Origin: Streptomyces bikiniensis
Lineage (GTDB): Bacteria; Actinomycetota; Actinomycetes; Streptomycetales; Streptomycetaceae
NCBI GenBank assembly: GCA_000716465.1
Contig: JNWL01000080.1
Span: 1 to 14,112, forward strand
Length of the DNA: 14,112 nucleotides
Direction of reading: 5' to 3'
The position numbers and the translations under genes are program-made. A model generated the notes under the pieces. That model was given only the letters and a program-made list of their open reading frames with translations. It did no database searches and had not been told where the DNA came from. Shown here one piece after another: positions 5,705-12,473 of this stretch. Numbering within the stretch: position 1 is the first letter of the stretch; each line of letters begins with the position of its first letter.

Positions 5705-6796
5705 CTACGGGCCCTCGTACAGGAGGGTGAGGGCTTCGGCGGAGAAGGGGTCGGCGGGGCGGTACCGGCGGGTGGAGACCGCGGCCAGGGCAAGGCCCGT
5801 GGCCGGGCAGAAACCGAGGAACGCCTGCTGCCCCGGGGTGGCCCCGCAGTGGAAGTAGGCCGGTCCGTGCGGGGTCGGCTGCTGGAACCAGGTCAGCGTG
5901 TGCGTCTGGCGGCGTTCCCCTCGGCCGTGGCTCAGCACCGGTCGGCGCACATCTCGCAGGGCGCCGGCCAGGGGGCCGTCCGGCTCCAGATGGGCCTCCA
6001 GGAAGGTGAGCAGGTCGTGCGGGGTGGCGCGCACGGCTCCCGCCGCGGCGAACCCCGCGATGTCCAGGGGCGGCAGGGGCGTGGTGCCGTCCTTGGCGTG
6101 GCCGGTCGCGTCCCGCCCGCCCCCGGCGCCGGGCCGCAGGGCGGTGCCGGACAGGCCGAGCGGGTCCAGGACGTGCTCGCGCAGGAGGTCGTCCCAGGGC
6201 GTCGCGGTGCGGGCCGCGAGGGCGTGGCCCAGGACGGCCACGCCGAAGTTCGAGTAGCGCCAGCGGGTGCCGGGGCGGCGGGGGCGGGCGCGGGCGAACG
6301 CCTCGACGACGCGCCGGGCGTCGTATCCGGCGTAGGGGTTGGTGTTCCGGCGCGGCAGTGCCCGCAGGTAGAGGTCGCGGGGCAGTCCGGGCAGCCCGGA
6401 GGTGTGCGTGATCAGGTGGTGGAGGGTGACGGGAGCGCGGCCGGGCGGCCGGTCCGGGAACAGGGCGGCGTCCACCGGGTGCCCGAGGGGGGCCTGTCCG
6501 GAGGCGGCGAGGCGGGCCAGGAGCAGGCCGGCGAAGGTCTTGGACGCCGAGCCGATCTCGTAGCGCAGTTCCCGGCGGTCGGCGGCCGGCGCGTCGGCCG
6601 TGCCGCCGCCGCGCAGCGTCCTGCGGCCCCGTACGGAGGCGGCGAAGACGACGTCGGGGGCGTCGACGGACGCGACGGCGGCGGCCAGCCGGTCGGCCAG
6701 GGGCTCGGTCGCGCCCGCTCCGGGCGGGCCGGCGGCCCGTACCGGCGTCTCGCCCCCGCCGTCCGCGGGGCCCGGTTCGTCCGTGTACGGCTTCAT
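5705..6796 (-). CDS. Cytoplasmic serine hydrolase, beta-lactamase fold (S12-like), last gene of the peptide operon
   Basis: This 363-aa protein has SASK at 83-86 (Ser83 predicted nucleophile, Lys86), YSN at 181-183, LITHTSGLPG near 128-137 and HCG at 317-319 in place of the usual HTG/KTG. It has no signal peptide: the N-terminus is acidic and Gly/Pro-rich (MKPYTDEPGPADGGG), so it should act inside the cell, unlike the secreted relative at 3515-4759. Members of this fold cleave or form D-peptide, ester and amide bonds. In this context it could process or acylate the small peptide encoded by the operon, which is inference. The ATG at 6796 overlaps the preceding stop by 4 nt (ATGA), implying translational coupling. 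The frame stays open far upstream to 8845, but that part runs through other genes and should be ignored. Confidence 0.85.
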   Translation of the reverse strand: MKPYTDEPGPADGGGETPVRAAGPPGAGATEPLADRLAAAVASVDAPDVVFAASVRGRRTLRGGGTADAPAADRRELRYEIGSASKTFAGLLLARLAASGQAPLGHPVDAALFPDRPPGRAPVTLHHLITHTSGLPGLPRDLYLRALPRRNTNPYAGYDARRVVEAFARARPRRPGTRWRYSNFGVAVLGHALAARTATPWDDLLREHVLDPLGLSGTALRPGAGGGRDATGHAKDGTTPLPPLDIAGFAAAGAVRATPHDLLTFLEAHLEPDGPLAGALRDVRRPVLSHGRGERRQTHTLTWFQQPTPHGPAYFHCGATPGQQAFLGFCPATGLALAAVSTRRYRPADPFSAEALTLLYEGP

Positions 6797-7791
6797 GTGG
6801 CCGCTCCCGGGGAGGGCGGCGCGCCCGCGAGGCGGGAGAAGGCGCGGGAGGTGGCCAGGGTGGCGGCGAAGGCGGCGACGACGGTGGGGTGGTACACCAG
6901 GTCGAACAGCACGTCCTCGTCGTCCTCCTCCGGCATGTCCCGTACGGCCGGCATGGCGCCGTCGGGCTGCTGCGCGGCGGCGAAGGCCCGCCAGGCGCGG
7001 GCGTCCAGCGTGGGGTGCTCCAGGCAGGCGTCGACGACGAGGAGTTCGCCGAGCAGGTCCCAGCGTTGCAGGTCCAGCCAGTCGTCCAGCCACACGGGGA
7101 GCCAGGTGGCGAGGTAGTCGGCGGTGGCGGGCGGCAGGCCGGCGGGGTGCGCGCCCCAGTCCGTGAGGTGGAAGACGGTGTGGGTGACGTCGTAGGCGGC
7201 GTACCCTTCGACCGTCCACGGCTCCGGCGCGCGGGCCAGCCAGGTGCGTGCCGCGGCCTCCTCCACCGGGATGCACGGGGTCAGCCCGAAGCGCTGTTCG
7301 AAGGCGCTCAGGCCCAGGCGCCGCACCGGCCTCATCTCCATCGCCGCCCAGCTGTCGAGGCGCTGGTTGAGCCGGACCGCGCGGTCGACGTACGGCCGGC
7401 GGTGGCCCATCTCCCAGAACGGCAGGTAGACGTCGAAGGGGACGGGGGAGATCGGCTCGCGGCGCTGGCCCTCCTCCAGCATCCGGCCGCCGTCGAGGAC
7501 GTCGCGCCACAGGTGGTCCAGGAGCCGGCGGGCCAGGTCGACCTGGTGGGAGCCGGCGACGCCCTCGCGGAAGAGGACCTTGCAGATCATGGCGACTTCC
7601 CCGACGGGTTTGAAGCGGTCGAGGAAACCCGTCTCGGGGTCGGCGTCCGGCTCCAGGCGGAATCCCTCCCGGTGCTCGTACAGCCACTCCATGGCCCGCA
7701 GGCCGACGCGGTGGAAGAGCGCGGTGTCCACGGCGTCCGGTCCGTCCTGCGCGGAGGGGCCGGAGGGCGCGGGCGGCTGGTGGAGGGTCAT
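6793..7791 (-). CDS. Uncharacterised helical protein, paralogue of the next-upstream gene (possibly DUF6895)
   Basis: This 332-aa soluble protein has no signal peptide or membrane segment. It clearly resembles the 378-aa product of 7788-8924, most strongly in the C-terminal half. Shared segments are T203-H204-TVFHLTDWG, a WLPVWLD/WDLLGELL block (about 230-250), an AAAQQPDGAM segment (271-280), and YHPTVVAAFAATL (300-312). The Q-x-x-D-G pattern and Trp-rich helices recall alpha/alpha-toroid folds of terpene cyclases and prenyltransferases, but the catalytic motifs of those enzymes are absent, so this is a fold guess only. Conserved His204, His208, Asp211 and His301 are candidate active or metal-binding residues. 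I associate such actinobacterial proteins loosely with DUF6895 without certainty. Start and stop overlap its neighbours by 4 nt (ATGA) on both sides. Confidence 0.8.
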   Translation of the reverse strand: MTLHQPPAPSGPSAQDGPDAVDTALFHRVGLRAMEWLYEHREGFRLEPDADPETGFLDRFKPVGEVAMICKVLFREGVAGSHQVDLARRLLDHLWRDVLDGGRMLEEGQRREPISPVPFDVYLPFWEMGHRRPYVDRAVRLNQRLDSWAAMEMRPVRRLGLSAFEQRFGLTPCIPVEEAAARTWLARAPEPWTVEGYAAYDVTHTVFHLTDWGAHPAGLPPATADYLATWLPVWLDDWLDLQRWDLLGELLVVDACLEHPTLDARAWRAFAAAQQPDGAMPAVRDMPEEDDEDVLFDLVYHPTVVAAFAATLATSRAFSRLAGAPPSPGAAT

Positions 7792-8924
7792 GGGGCATCA
7801 CCCGGCGGCGCGGTCTCGGGGCCCGGGAGGACCGTGGCGGTGAGGGGCACGGGAGGAACCCCGTACAGACGGGCGGCGGTGAGGGTCGCCGCGTAGGCGG
7901 CCACCAGTGTCGAGTGGTAGCAGTGGACGAAGCCGGGCTCGGCGGTGTCGTCGCGGCGGCTCGGGCCAACCTCGCACAGTCCGCCCGCCGTGTCCTGCGC
8001 GGCGGCGAGCCGGGCCCAGGCGGGTTCCACGGTCCGCGCCGGGACGGGGGTGGGGAGGCTGGCGGCCACGGCCAGCAGTTCTCCGGCGAGGTCCCAGAGC
8101 TCCTCCTCCAGGCACGAGTCCAGCCAGGCGGGCAGCCAGTGGTGGAGGTAGCGCGCCAGCCGGGGCGGCATGCGGTGCGGCGCGTTGCCCCAGTCGGTGA
8201 GGTGGAAGACGACGTGGGTGAGGGCGTAGCCGGCGGAGCGTTCGAACATCCACGGCTCGGGCAGGCTGCCCAGCCAGGTGCGGTGCAGGGCGGTGAGCGG
8301 CGGGGCGTGCAGGGGCAGGCCGGTGCGGTGTTCGGCGTTGAGGATGCCCAGGCGGCGGGTCGGGTCCTGTTCCGTGTGCGCCCAGCTCCGGGTGCGGGCC
8401 AGCGTGCGGGCCAGTTCCTCGAAGGCGGGGTGCCGGAAGCCCGCCGACCGGAAGGCGGCGTAGATCTCCAGCGGGTAGGTGGACATCGGTTCCGCGCGGA
8501 GCTGTTCGAGGAGCAGGGAGCCCCGGCGCGTCTGCCCCCAGGCGAACTCCAGGAGTTCGGCGGCGCGTCGGCGGGCCGGGCCGGAGGTGGTGTGGCGGCG
8601 GATGCCGTCACCGAGCTGGGCCAGTTCGCCGAGCGGTTTCCAGGTGCGGTCGACGAGCACGTCGGGGGCCAGCACGTCCTCGGGCAGCGCGAAGCACGGG
8701 AGGTGGTCGTACACCCAGTCCAGGGCGGTGCGCGCCACCTCCACGGCCTGCGGGGCCGCGGAGGGGCGCGGGGCGCCGCCGGTGAGGGGCGAGGCGCCGC
8801 CGGTAGGAGGCGGGGCGACGCCGGTGAGGGGCCGCGCCGTGTCACCGGCGGGCGGCCGGGGGCCTTCGCCGGCCGGTCCGGCCGTCTGCGCGCCGAGTTC
8901 CCGGTCCGGCACCGCCGCCGTCAT
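7788..8924 (-). CDS. Uncharacterised helical protein with heptapeptide-repeat N-terminus (possibly DUF6895)
   Basis: This 378-aa protein starts with a disordered Pro/Gly tail (1-58) containing three heptad repeats RPLTGVA/PPPTGGA/SPLTGGA (31-51). The folded part (about 60-355) is homologous to the 332-aa product of 6793-7791. It shares WKPLGEL versus FKPVGEV, T236-H237-VVFHLTDWG, WLPAWLD, LWDLAGELL, LAAAQDTAGG and CYHSTLVAAYAATL (335-348). Two related but divergent copies side by side suggest a heterodimer or two successive steps. The function is unknown. The start at 8924 (ATG, 4-nt ATGA overlap with the upstream stop) is preferred over the open frame upstream to 9620, which belongs to another gene's region. 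Confidence 0.82.
   Translation of the reverse strand: MTAAVPDRELGAQTAGPAGEGPRPPAGDTARPLTGVAPPPTGGASPLTGGAPRPSAAPQAVEVARTALDWVYDHLPCFALPEDVLAPDVLVDRTWKPLGELAQLGDGIRRHTTSGPARRRAAELLEFAWGQTRRGSLLLEQLRAEPMSTYPLEIYAAFRSAGFRHPAFEELARTLARTRSWAHTEQDPTRRLGILNAEHRTGLPLHAPPLTALHRTWLGSLPEPWMFERSAGYALTHVVFHLTDWGNAPHRMPPRLARYLHHWLPAWLDSCLEEELWDLAGELLAVAASLPTPVPARTVEPAWARLAAAQDTAGGLCEVGPSRRDDTAEPGFVHCYHSTLVAAYAATLTAARLYGVPPVPLTATVLPGPETAPPGDAP
8773..8835. repeat. Three imperfect 21-bp tandem repeats inside a coding region
   Basis: Units at 8773-8793, 8794-8814 and 8815-8835 share the core GC-GCCGGTGAGGGGC with a few changes. Since 21 is a multiple of three, they keep frame and encode the seven-residue repeats in the N-terminal tail of the 378-aa protein. 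Confidence 0.75.
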
Positions 8925-9754
8925 GCGCGCACCCCCGTGGCGTCCTCCCGCCCGGCGCCTGCCGACCGGATCGCGCGGAAGTGCTGCGCGGCGTGCACGT
9001 GCAGGTCCACCCGGGGGTCGGAACCGCCCATAAGGAGGACGAAGTCCAGGCCGGAGTCCAGGCCCAGGGTCTTCGGCACGTCGTCGACCACCGCGAGCCA
9101 GCGGCCCGCGGCGGCGGCCTGGAGCCAGTCCCGTCGGCGCACCGCCCGGACGAAGCCGCGCGCGAGGTCGACGGGCCGCTGCCGGGCGGCTCGCGCAACG
9201 GCGGACTCCGCGAGCACCGCGTGCCCGCAGGCGGCTGCCGTCGCCGTGTCGCCGGGGACGGCGAGCGGGGCGAGGAGCGCGAGCTGGTGGGTGAACTGCT
9301 GCCAGGGGACGGCGGCCGGCCACGCGTCTCGTGCCCCGTCGGCCCCGGCGCCGTGGTCGGGGCCGGCGTCGTGGTCGGGCCCGTGCCCGGCCGGGAATTC
9401 GGCGGGCGCCTCGAAGACGACGGGCCGGGCGTCGAGGTGGTCCGACATCCGCGTCAGGGCCCAGTGGCTCCAGACGGTCACCGGGGAGGAGCCGGCCCGG
9501 GGCGGGAAGGTGTCGGCGGCGCGTCGGCACGCGGCGACGTCCTGCGGGTGCGGCGGCCTGCCGTGCACGAGGGCGGGGAGCAGGAGGTCCGGTCCGAGCA
9601 TGCGCACGGCCGCGAGCCACGGGCCGTCGTCCTCCGTGCCGGCCGTCCCGTTCCGGGCAGAGGAGTGGTCCCCGCCCTTGAGGGCGGAGACCACGTCCGA
9701 GGCGAGGTCATGGACCGCTTCCGCCACACGGGCAGCCGCCTCTGACCGCTCCAT
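8921..9754 (-). CDS. Unrecognised 277-aa protein, second gene of the peptide operon
   Basis: This soluble, mostly helical protein belongs to no family I recognise. Visible features are an N-terminal helix (1-26), a Trp/His-rich block (PVTVWSHWALTRMSDHL, 91-107), an His/Asp/Gly low-complexity linker (about 121-143, with DHDAGPDHGAG), WQQFTHQLALLAPL (151-164), and a C-terminal part with LGLDSGLDFVLLMGG (230-244) and DLHVHAAQHFRAIR (250-263). It lacks the HLTDWG motif of the two downstream proteins, so homology to them is not evident. The ATG at 9754 shares one base with the stop of the small peptide gene (TGATG), and AAGAAGGG lies just upstream. This couples it directly to that peptide. A role as partner, carrier or modifying enzyme for the peptide is inferred only from position. 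Confidence 0.75.
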   Translation of the reverse strand: MERSEAAARVAEAVHDLASDVVSALKGGDHSSARNGTAGTEDDGPWLAAVRMLGPDLLLPALVHGRPPHPQDVAACRRAADTFPPRAGSSPVTVWSHWALTRMSDHLDARPVVFEAPAEFPAGHGPDHDAGPDHGAGADGARDAWPAAVPWQQFTHQLALLAPLAVPGDTATAAACGHAVLAESAVARAARQRPVDLARGFVRAVRRRDWLQAAAAGRWLAVVDDVPKTLGLDSGLDFVLLMGGSDPRVDLHVHAAQHFRAIRSAGAGREDATGVRA

Positions 9755-9939
9755 CAGCCCTTCTTGGGGCGGGGCGTCGGCGGCGACAGCAGGAGGCCGT
9801 ACTGGCCGCCGGCGAGCGCCAGCGCCGCGCATTCCCTGGTGTCACGGGCCGTGCCGCCCGGCTCGCACGGGTTCAGGGCCTCTTCGATGTCGATGTCGTT
9901 CCACGTGGTGTCGTGGACGATTCGCTCGGTGGAAGCCAT
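9754..9939 (-). CDS. 61-aa peptide heading the operon, candidate precursor peptide
   Basis: The sequence begins MASTERIVHDTTWNDIDIEE, continues ALNPCEPGG, and ends with AALALAGGQYGLLLSPPTP followed by the basic tail RPKKG. The N-terminal half is acidic and regular, as leader peptides are (Trp13, DID at 15-17, EEALNP at 19-24). The C-terminal half is Ala/Gly/Leu-rich with Cys25 and Cys37, Tyr47 and a PPTP segment. It has no signal peptide. The ATG at 9939 is favoured because AAAGGG lies 9 nt upstream; a GTG at 9957 would read through that ribosome site. It is the first gene of five overlapping genes and has its own promoter candidate. Precursor status is inference; it could instead be a small structural or regulatory subunit of the downstream proteins. 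Confidence 0.7.
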   Translation of the reverse strand: MASTERIVHDTTWNDIDIEEALNPCEPGGTARDTRECAALALAGGQYGLLLSPPTPRPKKG

Positions 9940-10004
9940 GCCACCATCCCTTTCCACAAACTTAACCCGGCAAAGCGGGACTTTTTGGGTGGAATTTCCC
10001 TTCT

Positions 10005-10033
10005 ATTAGAACGCCGCACCCGTATAGACGCAA
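10005..10033 (-). promoter_or_regulatory. Candidate vegetative promoter for the five-gene operon
   Basis: On the minus strand TTGCGT (10033 to 10028) and TCTAAT (10010 to 10005) are separated by exactly 17 bp. The -10 matches the consensus at 5 of 6 positions; the -35 has the essential TTG. The region 9980-10010 is the most AT-rich stretch in the window. Transcription would start near 9998, giving a leader of about 60 nt. Confidence 0.45.
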
Positions 10034-10102
10034 GCGCACGGTCGTCACCGAAGCTCGACACCCGTCATCGGGGCGACGACCCGGCGGAGCCGGGAGCGCG
10101 GA

Positions 10103-10127
10103 CGGTGAAACACGTCTTCGGGGGTAC
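10103..10127 (+). promoter_or_regulatory. SigB-type promoter candidate for the SRPBCC gene
   Basis: CGGT, then 15 nt, then GGGTAC fits the Streptomyces SigB-family promoter form (GNNT-N14-16-GGGTAY) except for the first base. It ends 43 nt before the start codon. If used, the SRPBCC gene belongs to the general or osmotic stress regulon. Confidence 0.35.
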
Positions 10128-10170
10128 GGACGGAGGGACCCGCCGTTTCGCACAGGAGGAGGAGACGTCC

Positions 10171-10599
10171 GTGGCGTCCTCATTGCTGGAAGCACTCGAC
10201 ATCAAGGCACCGGTGGCCGTGAGCTGGTCCCTCTGGGCCGACGTCGAGCGCTGGCCCACCTTTCTCAGCCACGTCGGGCGCGTCGACCGCATCGACGCCC
10301 GGACGTTCGCGTGGCAGCTCTCCCTGCCGGGCGTCGACAAGGCCTTCGTGGCCGAACTGACCGAAGTGGTACCGGAGGAGCGGATCGCCTGGCGGACGAC
10401 GGAGGGGGTCCACCACGCGGGGGTGGTCACCTTCCACCGGCTCAGCGACACGGAGAGCCGGGTGACGCTCCAGGTCGAGTACGAACCGAAGGGTTTCGTC
10501 GAGCACTTGGGTGCCCTGACGAACCTCGACGCGACCCTGGCCAACTACGACCTGGGCGAGTTCCAGCGGATGGCCGAGCACGAGGCCGGCCACCGCTGA
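10171..10599 (+). CDS. SRPBCC (polyketide cyclase/START-like) family protein
   Basis: This 142-aa protein fits the small helix-grip fold that binds hydrophobic ligands. The opening IKAPVAVSWSLWADVERWPTF (11-31) is the hallmark beta-alpha start of the family. VVPEERIAWRTTEG (67-79), VVTFHRLSDTESRVTLQVEY (85-104) and a long C-terminal helix (about 113-139) complete the fold. Stand-alone members of this type in Streptomyces are mostly uncharacterised, and the ligand cannot be read from sequence. GTG 10171 is chosen because a strong GGAGGAGGAG lies 6 nt upstream. The longer frame from 9913 would run through the divergent promoter region. The gene is divergent from the peptide operon and convergent with the DUF5133-like gene. 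Confidence 0.88.
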   Translation: MASSLLEALDIKAPVAVSWSLWADVERWPTFLSHVGRVDRIDARTFAWQLSLPGVDKAFVAELTEVVPEERIAWRTTEGVHHAGVVTFHRLSDTESRVTLQVEYEPKGFVEHLGALTNLDATLANYDLGEFQRMAEHEAGHR

Positions 10600-10632
10600 G
10601 GACGGCCGCCCGACGCGCGGGAGCGCCGGACA

Positions 10633-10667
10633 CCGCCGGCCCCGGAGAGCATGCCGGGGGCCGGCGG
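10633..10667. terminator. Strong bidirectional hairpin between convergent genes
   Basis: CCGCCGGCCCC (10633-10643) and GGGGCCGGCGG (10657-10667) form a perfect 11-bp stem with a 13-nt loop. It lies between the converging SRPBCC and DUF5133-like genes and can serve both. Confidence 0.8.
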
Positions 10668-10718
10668 AACGCGGGAGGGGGGCGGGGCGGAACCAGGAGG
10701 GGGCGGGGCGGACCGCCC

Positions 10719-10952
10719 TCAGGCGGCCAGCTTCGGCGCCGGGCGGGCGCCGCGCGCACGAGAGGCGGCCAGCAGGGCGTCGGCGGCCGCCAGGGCGTCC
10801 TCGACGCAGGTCGTCCCAGTGGCCGCGCACAGGGTGCGGGAGACGTCTTCCAGGAGTTGCCCGTCCCTTCTCTCGCCACGCGCCTCGGCGATGCGCAGGT
10901 CCGCGTAACGGGTGAGCAGGGAACGGAGGGTGCGGGAATCGGGAATCGACAC
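10719..10952 (-). CDS. DUF5133-like small protein
   Basis: This 77-aa protein has TLRSLLTRYADLRIAEA (8-24), a helical middle, and LCAATGTTCVEDALAAADALL (about 41-61). The pattern, with an LC-x-x-TGT loop between helices, matches the Streptomyces DUF5133 proteins, whose function is unknown. It has no signal peptide; the tail is Arg/Ala-rich. GTG 10952 is used because AAAGG lies 7 nt upstream; the very long open frame upstream is a shadow of the glycosyltransferase gene. The gene is divergent from that gene, with a 162-bp spacer. Confidence 0.75.
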   Translation of the reverse strand: MSIPDSRTLRSLLTRYADLRIAEARGERRDGQLLEDVSRTLCAATGTTCVEDALAAADALLAASRARGARPAPKLAA

Positions 10953-11103
10953 GGGCCGGCCTTTCACGGTCCAACAAGTGGTGCCCGTATGCCCCGCATC
11001 CGCCGGAACATGCCCGTCCGGACGAAAACCCGCGCCGATCGGACCGGAAGTCCTCCGGCGGGCGCGCCGGGCGCCCTCTGCCGCGCCCCCCGCCGGGTGG
11101 GCC

Positions 11104-11114
11104 ACACTGGCGTC
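11104..11114 (+). promoter_or_regulatory. Possible leaderless start for the glycosyltransferase
   Basis: CACACT lies 5 nt before the GTG start, and there is no recognisable ribosome site. This is the usual layout of Streptomyces leaderless transcripts, where the -10 element is 6-7 nt from the initiating base. The -35 region is not convincing. Confidence 0.3.
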
Positions 11115-12338
11115 GTGCGCATCGTGATGATGACGGCGGGGTCGCGGGGCGACGTCGCGCCGTACACGGGTCTGGGTGCCGGCCTCGTGCGGGCGGGCCA
11201 CGAGGTGACGCTGGCCACGCACGCGATGTTCGAACCGCTGGTGGCCGGTTCCGGAGTGCGGTTCCGTCCGCTGCCGGTGGACCCCCGGGCCGAACTGCGC
11301 TCCGAGCGGGGCCGACGGCTCCACGACGCGAGGACCGGCGCGGGCAAGCTCGTACGGCTGGTGTCCATGGCCCGCCGGGCGGCCGACGAACTGACGGCCG
11401 CCCTGGTGGAGTCGGCGCGGGAAGGCGACGTCCTGCTGGTCGGCGGGGCACTGGGGCCGCTCGGGTACGCGATCGCCGGGAGGCTGTCGCTGCCCGCCGT
11501 GGGGCTGCCCCTCCAACCCCTTCACCCCACGCGGGAGTTCTCCGCTCCGGTGCTGGGAACGCGGTCGCTGGGCGCGGTCGGGAACAGGTGGAGCGGACTC
11601 GCCGTCACGACCGCGCTGGAGTTGATGCTCGCGGGCTCCGTCCGGTCGCTGCGCCGGCACGGACTCGCGCCGGCGGGCCGGTCCGGGAGCCGCGCGGCGC
11701 CGCCCGTGCTGCACGGTTACAGCGAACTCGTCGTCCCCCGCCCCCGGGACTGGCCCGCGCGCCTGGAGGTGGCCGGGTACTGGTGGCCGCACGGGACCGG
11801 ACGGCTCGCTCCGGAGCTGGAGGACTTCCTCGCCGCCGGACCGGCGCCCGTCTTCGTGGGTCTGGGCAGCGCCACCGTCCCCGATCCGGAACGGGTGAGC
11901 CGCGCGGTCGTCGCCGCACTGCGCGAGGCGGGCGTGCGCGGTGTCGTCCAGCGGGGATGGGCGGGGCTCGAAGGCGCGGGCGACGACGTGCTGACCGTCG
12001 GCGAGGTGCCGCACGCACTGCTGTTCCCGCGGACGGCCGCCGTCGTCCACCACGCGGGGGCCGGCACGACCGGTGCCGTCCTGCGGGCCGGAGTGCCCTC
12101 CGTTCCGGTGCCGGTCCAGTTCGACGCGGCCTTCTGGGCGTCCCGGCTGACCGCGCTGGGCACCGCTCCCCCGGCGGTGCCGTTGCGCCGCCTCACCTCC
12201 GGTGCGCTGGCCGCTGCCGTGCGCCGGGCAACGGCGGACGGCTCCTACCGGGATCACGCCCGGGCGGTGGCCGGGCGTCTGGCCGGGGAGGACGGCGTCG
12301 CACCGGTGCTCGCCGCACTCGACCGGGCGGTGCGCTGA
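11115..12338 (+). CDS. UDP-glycosyltransferase-like protein (MGT/sterol glucosyltransferase type)
   Basis: This 407-aa protein has a two-domain GT-B layout. The N-terminal domain begins MRIVMMTAGSRGDVAPYTGL with AGHEVTLATH (27-36), the acceptor-binding half typical of GT1/GT28 sterol and macrolide glycosyltransferases. The C-terminal donor domain has PVFVGLGS (245-252) and H312-H313-AGAGTTGAVLRAGVPSVPVP, the conserved donor-sugar signature, followed by QFDAAFWASRL (335-345). Such enzymes glucosylate lipids, sterols, secondary metabolites or macrolides. With no biosynthetic neighbours the acceptor is unknown, but macrolide inactivation is one option given the ABC-F gene in the same region. The GTG start at 11115 is chosen because the protein begins directly with the family N-terminus; no ribosome site is present. 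The stop codon lies inside a 33-bp tandem duplication. Confidence 0.9.
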   Translation: MRIVMMTAGSRGDVAPYTGLGAGLVRAGHEVTLATHAMFEPLVAGSGVRFRPLPVDPRAELRSERGRRLHDARTGAGKLVRLVSMARRAADELTAALVESAREGDVLLVGGALGPLGYAIAGRLSLPAVGLPLQPLHPTREFSAPVLGTRSLGAVGNRWSGLAVTTALELMLAGSVRSLRRHGLAPAGRSGSRAAPPVLHGYSELVVPRPRDWPARLEVAGYWWPHGTGRLAPELEDFLAAGPAPVFVGLGSATVPDPERVSRAVVAALREAGVRGVVQRGWAGLEGAGDDVLTVGEVPHALLFPRTAAVVHHAGAGTTGAVLRAGVPSVPVPVQFDAAFWASRLTALGTAPPAVPLRRLTSGALAAAVRRATADGSYRDHARAVAGRLAGEDGVAPVLAALDRAVR

Positions 12339-12390
12339 TCCGGGCGGTGCCGTGCACGGGCGGTGCGCTGATCCGGGCGGTGCCGTGCGC
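12325..12390. repeat. 33-bp tandem duplication across the glycosyltransferase stop codon
   Basis: Two head-to-tail copies occupy 12325-12357 and 12358-12390 and differ at one base near the end. Each contains GTGCGCTGA, so the second copy repeats the last codons and stop of the gene. An internal GGGCGGTGC motif recurs every 15-18 nt. The end of copy 2 forms part of the following hairpin. Confidence 0.85.
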
Positions 12391-12424
12391 GGGCGGGTGA
12401 CGGTGCGCCGTCACCCGCCCGCGC
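12387..12424. terminator. 17-bp perfect hairpin after the glycosyltransferase
   Basis: The arms at 12387-12403 and 12408-12424 are perfectly complementary over 17 bp around the tetraloop TGCG. There is no T-run. It is the strongest stem in the window and a clear transcription terminator for the glycosyltransferase. Confidence 0.85.
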
Positions 12425-12473
12425 CGGCCGTCCGCCTCCACCGCCCGCCGGGAGACCGCCACCGCCGATTCCG

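Noticed and set aside
5705..8845. A single 1046-residue minus-strand open frame
   Set aside because: Only the last 363 residues (from ATG 6796) look like a protein. The rest is Pro/Arg-rich and reads out of frame through two clear genes that have their own overlaps and conserved motifs.
9940..9957. Upstream GTG start (9957) for the small peptide
   Set aside because: It would place the ribosome site AAAGGG inside the coding region; the ATG at 9939 is ideally spaced from it.
7914..9965. A long plus-strand open frame of 683 residues opposite the peptide operon
   Set aside because: It is Gly/Arg/Val-rich with no domain signature. High GC keeps antisense frames open; the minus-strand genes show homology to each other and have coupled starts.
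9966..9986. Terminator-like CCCG-N6-CGGG followed by TTTTT on the plus strand
   Set aside because: No plus-strand gene ends here and the stem is only 4 bp. On the minus strand it would be in the operon leader without a following T-run.
10719..12257. 512-residue minus-strand frame covering the glycosyltransferase
   Set aside because: Only the final 77 residues from GTG 10952, with a ribosome site, look real; the upstream part is antisense to a clear GT-B protein.
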